Source: Datura wrightii (taxonomy: Eukaryota; Streptophyta; Magnoliopsida; Solanales; Solanaceae). From it: DNA of 64,000 bases. The notes below the pieces were generated by a model. That model did not search any database and had not been told where the DNA came from. It worked only from the letters and a program-made list of their open reading frames with translations. Numbering within the stretch: the first letter of the stretch is position 1; the number at the start of each line of letters is the position of its first letter. The stretch is taken from positions 157,163,001-157,227,000 of the forward strand of contig JASDFA010000003.1 of assembly GCA_035772735.1 (NCBI GenBank), written 5' to 3'. Both the position numbers and the translations under genes were made by a program. Shown here in pieces: positions 47,052 to 59,480 of this stretch.

Positions 47052-49477
47052 TGTCATGATCTGAGTCTATACCCTAGGTGAGACACGGTACTTGGAGTCA
47101 CAAGTAACCCCAAGCCAACCCATGGTCTATCATAAAACTAGTAATTTGAGTAATCATAGTGAAATCTTAAATAATAAAACCATTTAAGAAAAGCTAAATG
47201 ATAAAGTTTATACATCAGAAAGCAAAACTGAATGTCTGAAAGCCATCTACAACGATGAGTTGCTGGAATAAGCCTCTAGATAACTCTAAAGTCTAACTGA
47301 AAGAAATAATTGAATAATAAAATATCGTCCTCAAAAGATGAGGACTCACCAACTGCAACAGCTGATATCACCTGTATCATAATACGATACAACATAGAAG
47401 ATATGCGTTAGTACTTTGAATGTACTAAGTAAGTGGAAGAAAATATGACTTAAAGAATAAATAACTGAATTGTAATAACTTGTAATGACCAATTGAAATA
47501 CTGAAAACTGATCAACTGAAAAATAACTGAGATGGTCAAAGATGACCCTAACTGGTGGTCATAACATGCCCTGAAATCTGAGATACTGATCTAAGCTAAC
47601 TGTACTGAACTGAATTAGACTGAGTAAATTTAAAACTGTACTGAGCTGAGTTAAACTAAAACTGTACTGACTAGTGGGAGAGTCTATAACCGATATATAA
47701 CCACGTGAGCTAAACATGGAGTCCGATGTATACACCCCATTGGTAGGACCCAATATACCTTGCTAGGGTATTAAGGCATGAGCTGGGTGATCACAAGTCT
47801 GGGGCCATAGGGCCAATAAAATAACCTACAGTGGAAACGTAGTTTTGGGAATATGGGTGTGCTGGAACCCCGGTCCACTCGGTGCGCTAAGTCCTACTCT
47901 CACTGGATAGTCCTAGGCTAACTACTAAGTTGATAGCTCGAAACTGGGGTCCAAGACTAAGTCAGGGATACCTAACTGGAAGTACCCTGAGAGTCTTATC
48001 AGACTGGATTCTGTAACTGGTGTTCTAAGACTGGCCAGAGCTGCTTATCTAGAAGCACCGTAATCGTCTAAAGGACAAACTTAAATCTAATAACTGATAT
48101 CTGAGTCCAATAACTGATAATTGGGAGGCATCACTGACACATCAAGAAAAGACTATAGTCAAACTAATCAGCTGACATTTTTGAATATTACTGAGTATAC
48201 TAATATTCTGATTGAAATTGGACTAGCATGTATCTGACTGAGATTTCATCTTATTTTAACAAGGGAATCCCAATACTGATAGAATCAATAAACATGAATC
48301 ACTTGTCAAATGTGCAAGATTCTAATTTACTGAACTTAGAAACTACAGCTAAATCATTTTACAAGCTAGTTTCCACATGATTTCTGAAAATTGGGAAAAA
48401 TATAGTAGCTAATACCATGGATAATATTCCACCAGAAATTTATAGAATTCTGTCTGAAAACTTTCTACATTTCCAAACCACAGGGCTATAACTAATAGAA
48501 GATTAAGGAAGGGTTTTGGGGACACAAGGGAAGAGCAATTTCTCTGTTGAATTCCCACATACCTGGAGTAGAACCCTTGGAAAGAAACCTGGAGAAGTCT
48601 GAAGAAAAATGGAAGCCCTATCTTAGCTCTGCAATGTCTGCCTGGAAATTCTACGTTCTGAAAGTCGTGAATTGAGAGGAATGAGAGGGATTAATTCGAT
48701 CAACCCCTTTAATTCTCTACTAAATGTTCCCAAAATGACATATTTAGGGATTAAAAAGGTGGAAAATTACTAAAATATCCCGGAGAAAAATCTAGAAAAA
48801 CTGTCGACAGGGAACAACGGGTCACTCAATGAGTCGTTGGTTGAGACCATGACTCATTGGGACTGTTGTTGGTCCCGGGTTCTGGGATCACTGAAACTGA
48901 CAATGAGAGGACCACGACTCGTTGGATGAACTAATAGGTCGTTGGTTCCTCCTGTGGCCACTGGACGAAAAATCTGAAGGCTAACAACGGGCAACACAAC
49001 GACTCATTGGTAGACCCAATGGGTCATTTTGTCGAGTCGTCACCTCCATTAGAGAAGTTCTTAAGATCCCTAAACTTGGCACCATAGGTGGTCACAATGA
49101 CTCATTGTGTGATACAATGGGTCATTGTTGCCACTTGTTGTCAATGAAGAAGATTTCTGGGAGTCCCAACTAATGACTCACACCACAAGTCATTGTCTCA
49201 CACGATGACTCGTTGGTTGAGTCGTGGGTTCTTGGAAAAGAGGGTTCTGAGTTGGGGACAATGAGTGACAGGATGATTCTTTGTTTATCACAATGGGTCA
49301 TTCCATGTCCCGTTGGTTCCTGAAGGACCAAGGCAAGGCTGACCACGACTGAGACAACGGGTCATTGGAGCTGACCACGACTCGTTGTCTCGGTCATTCT
49401 GAGGCAATATTTCTGGTTTCTTCTAAATTTTTCTTGCAAGGTCTGAGTTCGGTCTAGGAAAGTTTTAGGGTATTACA
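47052..49477 (-). repeat. Chromovirus 3' LTR (coding sense minus)
   Basis: On the plus strand it runs from TGTCATGATC to AGGGTATTACA. In coding sense it starts TGTAATACCC. It matches 54172-56644 closely but lacks about 43 bp present there (near 47368). The first 650 bp or so in coding sense hold an array of GACTCRTTGG-type motifs. Confidence 0.92.
48800..49410. repeat. GACTCATTGG / GGGTCATTGT motif array in LTR U3 (3' LTR copy)
   Basis: About 15-20 short related motifs (ACGACTCRTTGG, AACGGGTCRTTGG, AATGGGTCATTG and variants) are scattered through the part of the LTR upstream of where transcription should start. The copy at 55980-56570 has the same arrangement. Confidence 0.75.
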
Positions 49478-49493
49478 ATATCTCTTCCTTGGG
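49478..49493 (-). other. Chromovirus polypurine tract
   Basis: CCAAGGAAGAGATAT on the minus strand directly precedes the TGTAATACCC start of the 3' LTR. Confidence 0.65.
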
Positions 49494-49589
49494 ATCATTC
49501 GTCCTCGAACGAAGGCTAAAACTGCTGGAAAATTGGAAAAAAGAGATGCAATTCCTAGACTGAGGCTATGAACTGATTTCTGAGGGAGT

Positions 49590-52510
49590 AACTAACTTCG
49601 AACTGACTTAACCATGCTAACAGAGTTGATGCAACTGGAATGCACATTGAAAATCTGAATAGAGCTGATGAGTACGGAACTAAATAGAGTATTGGGGAGA
49701 AATTTAGTACCTGATGCTGGAACTGAACTAGAAGGAAATAAATAAGGGTATTTGGCCATCATGTCTGCTTCTGCCTCCCATGTGGCTCCCTCAACTAGTT
49801 GGTTCCTCCACAAGATTTTCACCAAAGCAACTTCCTTGTTTCTCAGCTTACGAACCTGATGCTCAAGGATCTACACTGGGACCTTTTCGTAAAAGAGACT
49901 ATCTTTCACTCCCACACTGTCCAGTGGCACAATGGAAGTTGGATCACCGATGCACTTCTTCAATAGTGACACATGGAAGACTGGGTGTACAGATGCTAAC
50001 TCTAGAGGTAATTCTAACTCATATGCCACACTGCCAATTCACTTCAAAATTCTGTAGGGTCCCACATATCTTAGACTAAGTTTCCCTTTCTTCCCAAACC
50101 TTATCACCCCCTTCATGGGTGAAATTTTAAGATAAACCCAATCATCTATTGTGAATTCTAATTCTCTCCTCCTTACATTAGCATAGGATTTTTGTCGGCT
50201 TTGTGCTGTTTTCAATCTCTCCCTGATAAGTTGCACCTTCTGCATAGCTTCATGTACTGAGTCTGACCCTATCAAGGTAGCTTAACTAACCTCAAACCAC
50301 CCTATAGGAGACCTACACCTCCTACCATACAATGCCTCAAATGGGGCCATCTGAATACTGGAGTGGTAGTTGTTATTGTACACAAACTCGATGAGAGGTA
50401 GGTAATCATCCCAACTGCCCTTGAAATCGATCACACAAGCTCTCAGCATATCTTCAAAGTTATGGATAGTCCGCTCAGCTTGTCCATCTATCTGAGGGTG
50501 AAAATCTGTGCTGACCTTGACCTGGGTACCTAGTCCTTCTGAAATGACATCCAAAAATGCGAAGGGAACTGGGTACCACTATTTGAAATGATAGACAGGG
50601 GCACCCCATGCAGTCTAACTAACTCCCGGATATATATCCTAGCATAAGTCTCAGCTGAATCTGTAGTTTTAATTGTGAGAAAATGTGCTGACTTGGTCAT
50701 TCGGTCTACTATCACCCAGATTGAGTCATGCTACCGACGAGTACGAGGTAGACCTGTAATAAAGTCCATATTCACTTCTTTCCACTTTCATGTGAGAATG
50801 CTGATATCCTGAGTCATACCCCAGGTCTCTGATGTTCCACCTTAACCTGCTGGCAGTTCGGGCACTTAGCCACAAATTCGCTATATCTCTTTTCATGCCA
50901 TTCCACCAGTAAATATCTCGTAGATTACGGTACATCTTAGTAGCACTTGGGTGGATAGAATATCTTGAACTATGTGCTTCAACCAGTATTTGTTGTCTCA
51001 AATCACCTACATTCGGTACACATAGTCTACCTTAGTAACGGAGCACACCATCTCCCCATTTGGAGAAAGCCTCCACTTCTTTTATGAGAACTGCTTCTTT
51101 TAGTTTAAGCAGTATGAGATCTTCATCCTACCTTGACTTAACTTCAACGACCAATAGGGAATCTGACCCTCTCTGCACTATTACTCCGTCCTCAACTGAA
51201 TCAACCAACTGCACTCCCAACCGAGCTAACCTGTGAATATCCTTTGCCAGTTCTTTTCTACTCTCTTTAACATGAGCCACGCTGCCCATGGACATCCTGC
51301 TTAGGGCATCAGCCACCACATTGGCTTTTCTCGGGTGGTATAGCACACTCATATCGTAATCCTTCAATAGTTCCAACTACCTTCTCTGATGAAGATTCAA
51401 GTCTTTCTAACTAAACACATACTGAAGGCTCTTGTGATTGGTGAAAACATCCACGTGAGCCCCGTAAAAGTAATGCCTCCATATTTCAACACAAACACCA
51501 CTGCTGCCAACTCAAGGTCATGAGTCAAATAGATTTTTCGTGAACCTTGAGCTGTCTGGAGGCGTAAGCTATCACCTCATCCCACTGCATCAGAACGCAA
51601 CCGAGTATACCAGAATGTCATTAATGAATACAATGATGAACATGTCTAAGTACTAGTTGAAAACTTTATTCATTAGGTCCATGAAGGCTACAGGGGAATT
51701 AGTTAGTCCAAAGGATATAACCACAAATTCGTAGTGACCATACCGAGTTCTGAAGGCTATTTTCAGTATGTCACATTCTTTGACTCTAAGCTGATGATAC
51801 CCTGACCTGAGATCTAACTTGGAGAAACAACTGGCTCCTTGAAACTGACCAATAAGTCGTCAATCCTGGGTAAAGGATACCTGTTCTAAACTGTGACCTT
51901 GTTCAACTGGCGGTAATCAATACACATTCTAAGAGTACCATCTTTATTTCGCATGAATAATACTGGAGCACCCCATGGAAAGATGCTGGGCATGATGAAA
52001 CCTTTATCAAGAAGGTCTTTTAGCTGCTCCTTCAACTCCTTAAGCTTGGTTGGAGCCATTTTGTAAGGAGGGATGGAGATGGGCTGAGTGTCTGGAAGAA
52101 GGTCTACGCCGAAGTCTATTTCCTGCTCTGGAGGGACTCCGGGAAGATCTTCAGGAAACACGTCAGGGAACTCGCTGACAACTGAAACTGACTGGATTGT
52201 TGAGGTCTCAGAGCTAGAATCATTGATCCGAACTAGGTGATAAATTCACCCCTTAGAAATAGGATTTCTTGCCTTAAGGTAGGAAATAAACCGACCCTTA
52301 GGTGCTGAACTACTGCCCATCCACTCTAAAACTGGCTCATTAGAGAATTGAAATTTGACGACTCTAGTTCTGTAATCGACTGAGGCATAACCAGAGTATA
52401 ACCAATCCATGCCAGGAATGAGATTGAAATTGACCATGTCTAGTTCTACTAGATCAGCTGGAATAACCTTATTCAATACTAAGACTGGGTAGTTTATATA
52501 CACCCGGCTT
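49590..52510 (-). pseudogene. pol: Chromovirus pol (protease-RT-RNase H-integrase-chromodomain), broken
   Basis: From right to left: protease end and linker at 52503-52246 (LVELDMVNFNLIPGMDWL, GRFISYLKARNPISKG). RT start at 52161-51886 (FPEDLPGVPPEQEIDFGVDL, then MCIDYRQLNKVTV); the RT centre (51880-51400) is shattered by stops and a deletion. RNase H end at 51376-51128 (YHPRKANVVADALSRMSMGS). Integrase zinc-binding part at 51001-50830, catalytic core at 50715-50282 (MIVDRMTKSAHFLTIKTTDS, HPQIDGQAERTIHNFEDMLR, with ISNSGTQF where ISDRGTQF is usual) and C-terminal part at 50275-50039. The chromodomain-like end is at 49870-49700 (KILWRNQLVEGATWEAEADM). Integrase after RT and the chromodomain mark it as a chromovirus. 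Confidence 0.9.
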
Positions 52511-52829
52511 GCTCTAATTGACTCACTAACTAGGGTAGAGACTCAGAATGGTTCTGAGAGGACTTCTAGACTGATTTCAAACTAGACGGCTACATAGGGA
52601 GTCACGAACGATAGTGTGGCTCCTGGATCTAGTAGGGCATACACATCTAGGTGGAAGAGACGTAACATACCCGCGACCATATCAGGTGAGCTCTCTTGAT
52701 CCTGATGAGAGGACAAAGAAAAACGGTTTTGGCACTGAACACCATCCATACTTGAAGTGTTGGCCTAATGAGTTGGTTGTCTTATTGGAGTTGCTGAAGT
52801 GGTAGATTGTGATCTCCCCCATCCTGCTG

Positions 52830-54060
52830 ACGGGCATTATCTAAGCTGGTGACCTAGCTGTCCACACCCAAAGTAACCCTCTCTACCCTGAAGGCATTCC
52901 CCTGGATGGTTCTTTTCGCACTTAGGGCAAGCTAGATAATGGTTGCTAGCACTGTGACAATGGTACTGAGAGCCAGATGCTCCTTCCTTCCGATCCTTGC
53001 GGGACCAAAAAGTAGGGGCGCTGGCTGAAGTGGGTGTTGGAGCCCTCTGCTGTTGCTGCTGCTGTGGGAAGATACTACCGTTAGACCTCTGGTGGCCATC
53101 ATATGACTGGCCAATCATATCCCTCTTATTCTCCCGCTCCATGTCTTTGAACTTTTCTGCCTCAATTTGCTGGGCATGAACGATGCGGCTGGAGAGGTCA
53201 ATTTTTTTATGAGCATCGCTATCCTGTACTCCTTAAGGATCAGGTTTGATACTCCATTGACAAACTCAAGCATGCGAGCCCTTGGCTCCGCTACCATCTC
53301 CGGAGCATATCTTGACAACCACGTGAACTCCAGTGCATATTCCTCCACCGTCCTATTGCCATGCTTCATGAACTCTACAACCTTAGCCTCCCTTAACTCC
53401 TGGGGGAAGAATCTATCTAAGAATGCTGTGGTGAACTCTTCCCACTCCACCAGTCCTACTCCTATTGGTCTCCCTTCTTTCCGCTGATCGTACCAGATCT
53501 GAGCCACCCCTTTCAACTGGTAGGCAGCCAGATCAGCACTTTCAGTGGAACTAACACCCCTTCTTTCCACTGATCGTACTAGATCTGTGCCACCCCTTTC
53601 AACTGGTAGGCAGCCAGATTAGCACTCTCAACGAAACTAACACCCATGATACGAGTGATCTTCTATACCTCATCCACAAACTCCTGTGGGTCCTCTCCCA
53701 CATTGGATCCATGGAAGGCTGGAGGGGTTCATTGGGGTGAAGTCTCAAACCCTTGCAGTTGCTGCGGACCCATTTGAGTTTACCGGTACTACTTGCTGGT
53801 TCACCTGGTTTGTGACTGTCTGAGCCAGCAACTGGATTGCCTCTCTGAATTCTGTTGAGGATATTTGGTCGTCCTGAGGAGCTGCTAGAGTTGGTGGGGC
53901 AGGTCGGTTAGCGTTGTCGACCCTTCTTCCCTTTCCGCATCTTGGAGGAATAGTTTCACTGAAACGAAATAGAGCATGAGTTAGGAGAACGTTTCTGGAA
54001 TTGAACTTCAACGCACGATAAGGAGTATGAACAAAAGAGATTTTTCCTAATAACATTTTG
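52830..54060 (-). pseudogene. gag: Chromovirus gag, broken by an 86-bp duplication and stops
   Basis: The N-terminal part at about 53950-53745 reads PPRCGKGRRVDNANRPAPPT and EFREAIQLLAQTVTNQV. The gag core is at 53540-53150 (VAQIWYDQRKEGRPIG, WEEFTTAFLDRFFPQELREA, FMKHGNRTVEEYALEF). A zinc-knuckle region lies at about 52930-52840 (GYFGCGQLGHQLR, the first Cys changed to Tyr). A tandem 86-bp duplication at 53472-53643 shifts the frame. Confidence 0.85.
53472..53643. repeat. 86-bp tandem duplication within gag
   Basis: CCCTTCTTTCCRCTGATCGT starts at 53472 and 53558. Both copies continue through CCACCCCTTTCAACTGGTAG to AACTAACACCC. The length is not a multiple of three. Confidence 0.92.
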
Positions 54061-54156
54061 TAGCCTCCCTATCATAAGTGTGGCGCGCTTCACACCCATG
54101 AAAATGACTCTACTTGATGCGGCTTTCAGACATCCTAGGATACTCTAAACCTAGTA

Positions 54157-54167
54157 CTCTGATACCA
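54157..54167 (-). other. Chromovirus primer-binding site
   Basis: Minus-strand TGGTATCAGAG lies four bases from the GTGACA end of the 5' LTR. It pairs with initiator methionine tRNA and fixes the minus orientation. Confidence 0.9.
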
Positions 54168-54171
54168 AGTT

Positions 54172-56644
54172 TGTCACGAACCGAGTCTGTACCCTAGATG
54201 AGACACAATACTTGGAGTCACAAGTAACCCCAAGCCAACCCATGGTCTATCAGAACACTGATAATCTGAGTAATCATAGCGGATAATAAAACCATTTAAG
54301 AAAACCTAAATGATAAAGTTTATACATCTAAAAGCAAAACTAAACGTCTTAGTCTATGTATGAAAGCCATCTATAATGATGAGTTGCTGGGAAAAGCCCC
54401 CAGTTAATTCTAAGGTCTAACTAAAAGAAATAACTGAATAACAAAATATCATCCTCAAAAGATGAGGACTCACCAACTGCAGCTGCTGATATCACTTGGA
54501 GAAAATCTACTAATGGTGCTGGGGATGAGAACCTACACTTGTATCATAATAGGATACAACATAGAAGTTATGCGTTATTACTTTGAATGTACTGAGTAAG
54601 TGGGAGAAAATATAACATAAAGAACATATAACTAAACTGTAATGTCATGTAATGACCAACTGAAATACTGAAAACTGATCAACTGAAAAATAACTGAGAT
54701 GGTCAAAGATGACCCTGACTGGTGGTCATAACATGCCCTGAAATCTGAGACACTGATTTGAGCTAACTGTACTGAACCGAACTAGACTGAGTAAATCTAG
54801 AACTGTATTGAGCTGAGCTAAACTGAAACTGTACTAATTAGTGGGAGAGTCTATAGCTGGCATATAACCACGTGAGCTAAACATGGAGTCCGATGTATAC
54901 ATCCCATAGGTAGGACCTAATATACCTTACCAGGGTATTAAGGCATGAGTTGGGTGATCACAAGTCTGGGGCCATAGAGCCAATAAAATAACCTACGGTG
55001 GCAATGTAGTTCTGGGAACCTGGGTGTGCTGGAACCTGGTCCGCTCGGCTAAGTCCTACTCTCACTGGATAGTCCTAGGCTGACTACTAAGCTGATAGCT
55101 CAAAACTGGGTCCAAGACTAAGTCAGGGATACTTATCTGGAAATACCCTGAGAGTCTTATCAGACCGGATTATGTAACTGGTATTCTAAGACTGGCCAGA
55201 GCTGCTTATCTAGAAGCGCCGTAATCGTCTAAAGGACAAACTTAAATCTGATAACTGATATCTGAGTCCAATAACTGATAACTGGGAGGCACCACTGACA
55301 CCTCAAGAAAACACTATAGTCAAACTGATCAGCTGACATTTCTGAATAATACTGAGTATAATAATATTCTGACTGAAACTGGACTGGCATGCATCTGACT
55401 GAGATTTCATCTTATTTTGACAACAAGGGAATCCCAACACTGATAATATCAAGCAATATGAATAACTAGTTAAATATGAAAAAACTCTAATTTACTGGAC
55501 TCAGAAACTAGGGCTAAATCATTTTACAAGAAGCTAGTTTCCACACGGTTTCTAAAAATTGGGAAAAATATAGCAGCTAATAACATGGATAATATTCCAC
55601 CTGAAATTTATAGAATTCTATCTTAAAACTTTCTACACTTCGAAACCATAGGGCTATAACTGATAGAAGATTAAGGAAGGGTTTTGGGGACACAAGGGAA
55701 GAATAATTCTCTTGTTAAATTCCCACATATCTGGAGTAGAACCCTTGGAAAGAAACTTGGAGAAGTCTGAAGAAAAATGGAAGCCCTAGCTTAGCTCTAC
55801 AATGTCTGCCTAAAACTTCTACGTTTTGAAAGTCGTGAATTGAGAGGAATGAGAGGGATTAAGTTGATCAACCCCTTTAATTCTCTCCTAAATGTTCCCA
55901 AAATGACATATTTAGGGATTAAAAAGGTGGAAAATTACTAAAATATTCCTGGAGAAAAATTTGGAAAACTGCTGACAAGGACCAACGGGTCACTCAATGA
56001 GTCATTGGTTGAGACTACGACTCATTGGGACCAGTCGTCGGTCCTGGGAACTAGGTTTTGGGATCACTGGTACTGACAACGAGAGTGACCATGACTCGTT
56101 GGATGAACTAACGGGTCATTGTTTTCTCCCGTGGCCATTGGAAGAAAAATCTGGGAAGCCTAACAATGAGCAACACAATGACTCGTTGGTAGATCCAATA
56201 GGTCATTATGTAGTCACCTCCACTAGAGAAGTTCTTAAGAACCCTAAACCTGGCACCATGAGTGGTCACAATGACTCGTTGTGTGATATAATGGGTTGTT
56301 GTTGCCACTCGTTGTCAATGAAGAAGATTTCTGGGAGTCCCAACTAATGACTCAGACCATGAGTCATTGTCTTACATGACGTCTCATTGGTTGAGTCATG
56401 GTTTCCTAGAAAAGAGGGTTCTGAGATGGGGACTAACGAGTGACAGTACGACTAATTGTTTCTCACAACAGATCATTTCATATCCCGTTGGTTCCCGAAG
56501 GACTAAGGCAAGGCAGACCACGACTGAGATAACGGGTCGTTGGAGCTGACCACGACTCATTCGTTCTGAGGCAACATTTTTGGTTTCTTCATGATTTTTC
56601 TTGCAAAGTTTGAGTTTAGTCTAGGTAAGTTTCAGGGTGTTATA
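54172..56644 (-). repeat. Chromovirus 5' LTR (coding sense minus)
   Basis: Plus strand TGTCACGAACC to GGGTGTTATA; in coding sense TATAACACCC to GTTCGTGACA. It has about 43 bp (near 54498-54540) that the other LTR lacks. Reading frames inside (for example 55997-56347) are translations of the motif array, not genes. Confidence 0.92.
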
Positions 56645-58072
56645 AACATAGAGACCGAGAATGATATGAAAACCATTTGCTAATCATCTTTCAAGGCTTG
56701 AAGATAAGGGGAGATTGAAACATGAGCTGTAGACGAATGAAGCATTCCCAGATGAGCAAGTGTTAGCAGCATCTCAAGACTTGATCCTATGGTTTACTGA
56801 TATTGCAAACTTTTTAGTCAATGAGATGATTCCGGATGGCCTAAGTTCTTACCGGAGAAAGAAGTTCTTGCATGATGTGAAGAAGTTCTACTGGGATGAA
56901 CCTTATCTATTTACGGTGTGTGCTGACAACATAATTTGGAGGTATGTACCGGAGGTGGAAATGATGCCTATCCTTGAGGCTTGTCACTCTTTTCCTGTTG
57001 GAGGACATCACAACGGTGTGAGTACAACTCAGAAAATTCTGCACAGTGGATATTATTGGCCAACGATCTATTAGGACTTCTATGATTATGTCAAGGCATG
57101 TGATAGGTGTCAACTACAGGGTGGCATCTCAAGAAAGCATGAATTTCCACTAACCCCAATTTTAGAAGTGGAATTATTTGATGTTTGGGGTGTAGATTTC
57201 ATGGGACCATTTGTGAGTTCCTATGGATTGAAGTATATTCTGGTAGCTGTGGACTATGTGTCCAAATGGGTGAAAGTAGTTGAATTACCCAACAACGAAG
57301 GAAAGTGCGTGACAACATTCCTAAGGAAGAATATATTCTCCAGGTTTGGCACACTGCTAGCAATCATAAGTGATGGGGGAGTCACATTTCTACAGCAAAC
57401 TGTTTAGGGGTTTGCTTGAAAAATAGGGGTGAAGCATAAGGTGGCTACCCCATATCATCCTCAAATTAGTGGTCAAGTGGAGGTGTCAAATCGCGAGATC
57501 AAGATCATTCTTTCTAAAACTCTTAATGCTAATAGAAAAGATTGGTCTCGCAAGCTAGATGATGCCTTGTCGGCGTACAAAACAGCTTATAAAATACCTA
57601 TTGGGATGTCTCCATATCAATTGGTGTTTGGAAAGGCTTGTCACTTGCCCATAGAGTTGGAACACAATGTGCTTTGGGCCTTGAAAATGCTTAACGTTAA
57701 TTGGAGTGAAGCTGCAAATTTAAGGGTCGAACAACTGAATGAAATGAAAAATACTGACTTAAGGCTTATGAAAGTGCAGCCTTGTACAAAGAGAGGATGA
57801 TGTTGTATCACGATAGAAGGTTGTTGAAGAGGGAGATTGACTATAGAGACTTGGTCTTATTGTTCAACTCTATACTCCGGTTGTTTCCGAGAAAATTGAA
57901 GTCAAAATGGTCTGGACCTTTCAAAGTGACACAGATATCTCCATATGGAGTAGTGGAATTTGAGAATCAAGATAGCACCAGGTTCAAGGTGAATGGACTA
58001 AGGGTAAAACAATATTTGGGGGTTCAAGATGAAGTGAAATGGATGGAAACGATTTACCTTGATGAAGTCTGA
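56645..58072 (+). pseudogene. pol: Athila integrase, continuation after the nested element
   Basis: Resumes pol after the insertion. The zinc-binding HHCC region is at 56760-57120 (PDGLSSYRRKKFLHDVKKFY, CHSFPVGGHHNGVSTTQKIL, then ACDRCQ). The catalytic core has VWGVDFMGPF (57186 on) and IISDGGVTF (57364 on). HPQISGQVEVSNREIK follows at 57457, with the third acidic residue region near NREIK. The C-terminal part is MSPYQLVFGKACHLPIELEH and WSGPFKVTQISPYGVVEFEN. Stops at about 57072 and 57405 and frame changes near 57425 and 57800 inactivate it. Confidence 0.88.
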
Positions 58073-59480
58073 GCAGTTAAGGAAATTGTATCGTGTTGCG
58101 ACGTTAAATCAGGCGATGTTTAGTAGGCAACCAAAAATTTTAACTAACACTATTTGTTCATTTTGGAGATAAATCAGGAATAAAGGAGAAACGCAAGAAG
58201 CTGGAAGAAAATGTGAGAAGAAACGTAGACAACGAATGGTGATGTGTGGACCGCGGATCTGCCGCAACTGCATTCCAGAAATGGCTGACTTTCTGTTGGA
58301 GTTCTCCTTGCATCCGCGATCCACAGGCCATGTTTTCTCTGTGTTTGCTTTCAGTGTTGTACCCATCTAGGGTCTTCAGATCTTTATAATTCGCGATCAT
58401 CTCACAGAGCATAGATGCTCAACCGCGACCGCGAAAGTCGTCGTGGGTCAGGTTTACCTTCTCCATATCTGGATTTCGCATTTATATATATATATAAATA
58501 AATAAAATATTAATTTAAAAAATAACAAAAAAATAAAAAATTTAAGTACCAGTTACTTCAAAAGTAACGGGCAAACCCTTTCAACTTATAAGCCTTTCAA
58601 AATTCTCTCAAACTCCCTCAACTTTCCCATCTTCTCAACTCCCCAACACTCCTATTTATCTACCTTTTCCCATTTTCCCTCATCATTTCACTCTAGTGTT
58701 CATTGAATCAAGCTTACATAGAGCATCATCAAGCAATTCCTCATCTCAAATTAAAAAAAGTAAGAAAGTTTGAACTCTTTTTTTTTTTGCTTTTTTTGTT
58801 TTCTAGCTTTGTTGAATTTATGTAGTTGGGGGGATCATTGTGGTGAATTCTGAGTAACCAAGATCCCGGAATACTGTGTTGCTTGTGTTTTGAGCATAAA
58901 TCACAAAGGTGAGGTTGTGAGATATTCAATCTTGTAGAAAAAGAGTAGAAGGCTCTCTTGCTCAGTATGTGTTTGATAAAATGCCTCAGTGAATTCCACC
59001 ATAGCCAAAATCTGAGTAGGCTTTGATGTTGTGATTAGATAGAGTTTGCGAGTCATTACTATGAGTGGGAGGGTACTTAAATTATTGCACGAAGCTCTAC
59101 GAGAATCGGATTGAAGAACCCACCCCAATCTTGCCATGAAAATATCGACATAAGTTGAGTGACTAGATGAAAGTGCGAGCATTTGGTGGACCGCGTTTCA
59201 TGAAATGTGGTCACGAAAGCCATCGGGAATCAAGTACAGACATCAAGCAGTCTCTACTTGGATTCGCGAAGTGAAATGTGAGCCACGAACTGATTTCGTG
59301 TGCCGCGAAACCAATTGCAGATCTAACCAATTCTTTCTATAATTGTAGTTTCTATTTCGTGAGCCAAGCGCGGACCACGAACACCAATTCGTGGACCGTG
59401 ACCTGGATGAAGATTAGGATAGTATACTTGTATTATGAAGGATTTACACTAACAACTTCAGATTTTTGTGGCGCTGCAGG
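58073..59480. other. Athila non-coding spacer between integrase and extra ORF
   Basis: No supported ORF in either strand. It contains segments such as CCGCGGATCTGCCGC and GACCGCGAAAG that echo the CpG-rich part of the Athila LTR (41610-41900), around 58240-58470 and 59180-59420. An (AT)n tract is near 58480-58500. Confidence 0.6.

Larger units (their letters stand above)
47052..56644 (-). mobile_element. Tekay/Del-type chromovirus nested in Athila pol
   Basis: A Ty3/gypsy element in opposite orientation to its host. The 2.4-kb LTRs are at 47052-49477 and 54172-56644. The TGGTATCAGAG primer-binding site is at 54157-54167 (minus), and the genes run from 54056 down to about 49590 in the order gag, protease, RT, RNase H, integrase, chromodomain. 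It sits exactly between Athila RNase H and integrase. The flanks AAGTC and AACAT are not a clean duplication. Frames are broken throughout. Confidence 0.93.

Noticed and set aside
52997..53487. Plus-strand frames over the chromovirus gag
   Set aside because: Shadows of the minus-strand gag, which has clear motifs.
55997..56347. 116-codon frame in the chromovirus LTR
   Set aside because: It reads through the GACTCRTTGG motif array; the other LTR copy does not keep the frame.
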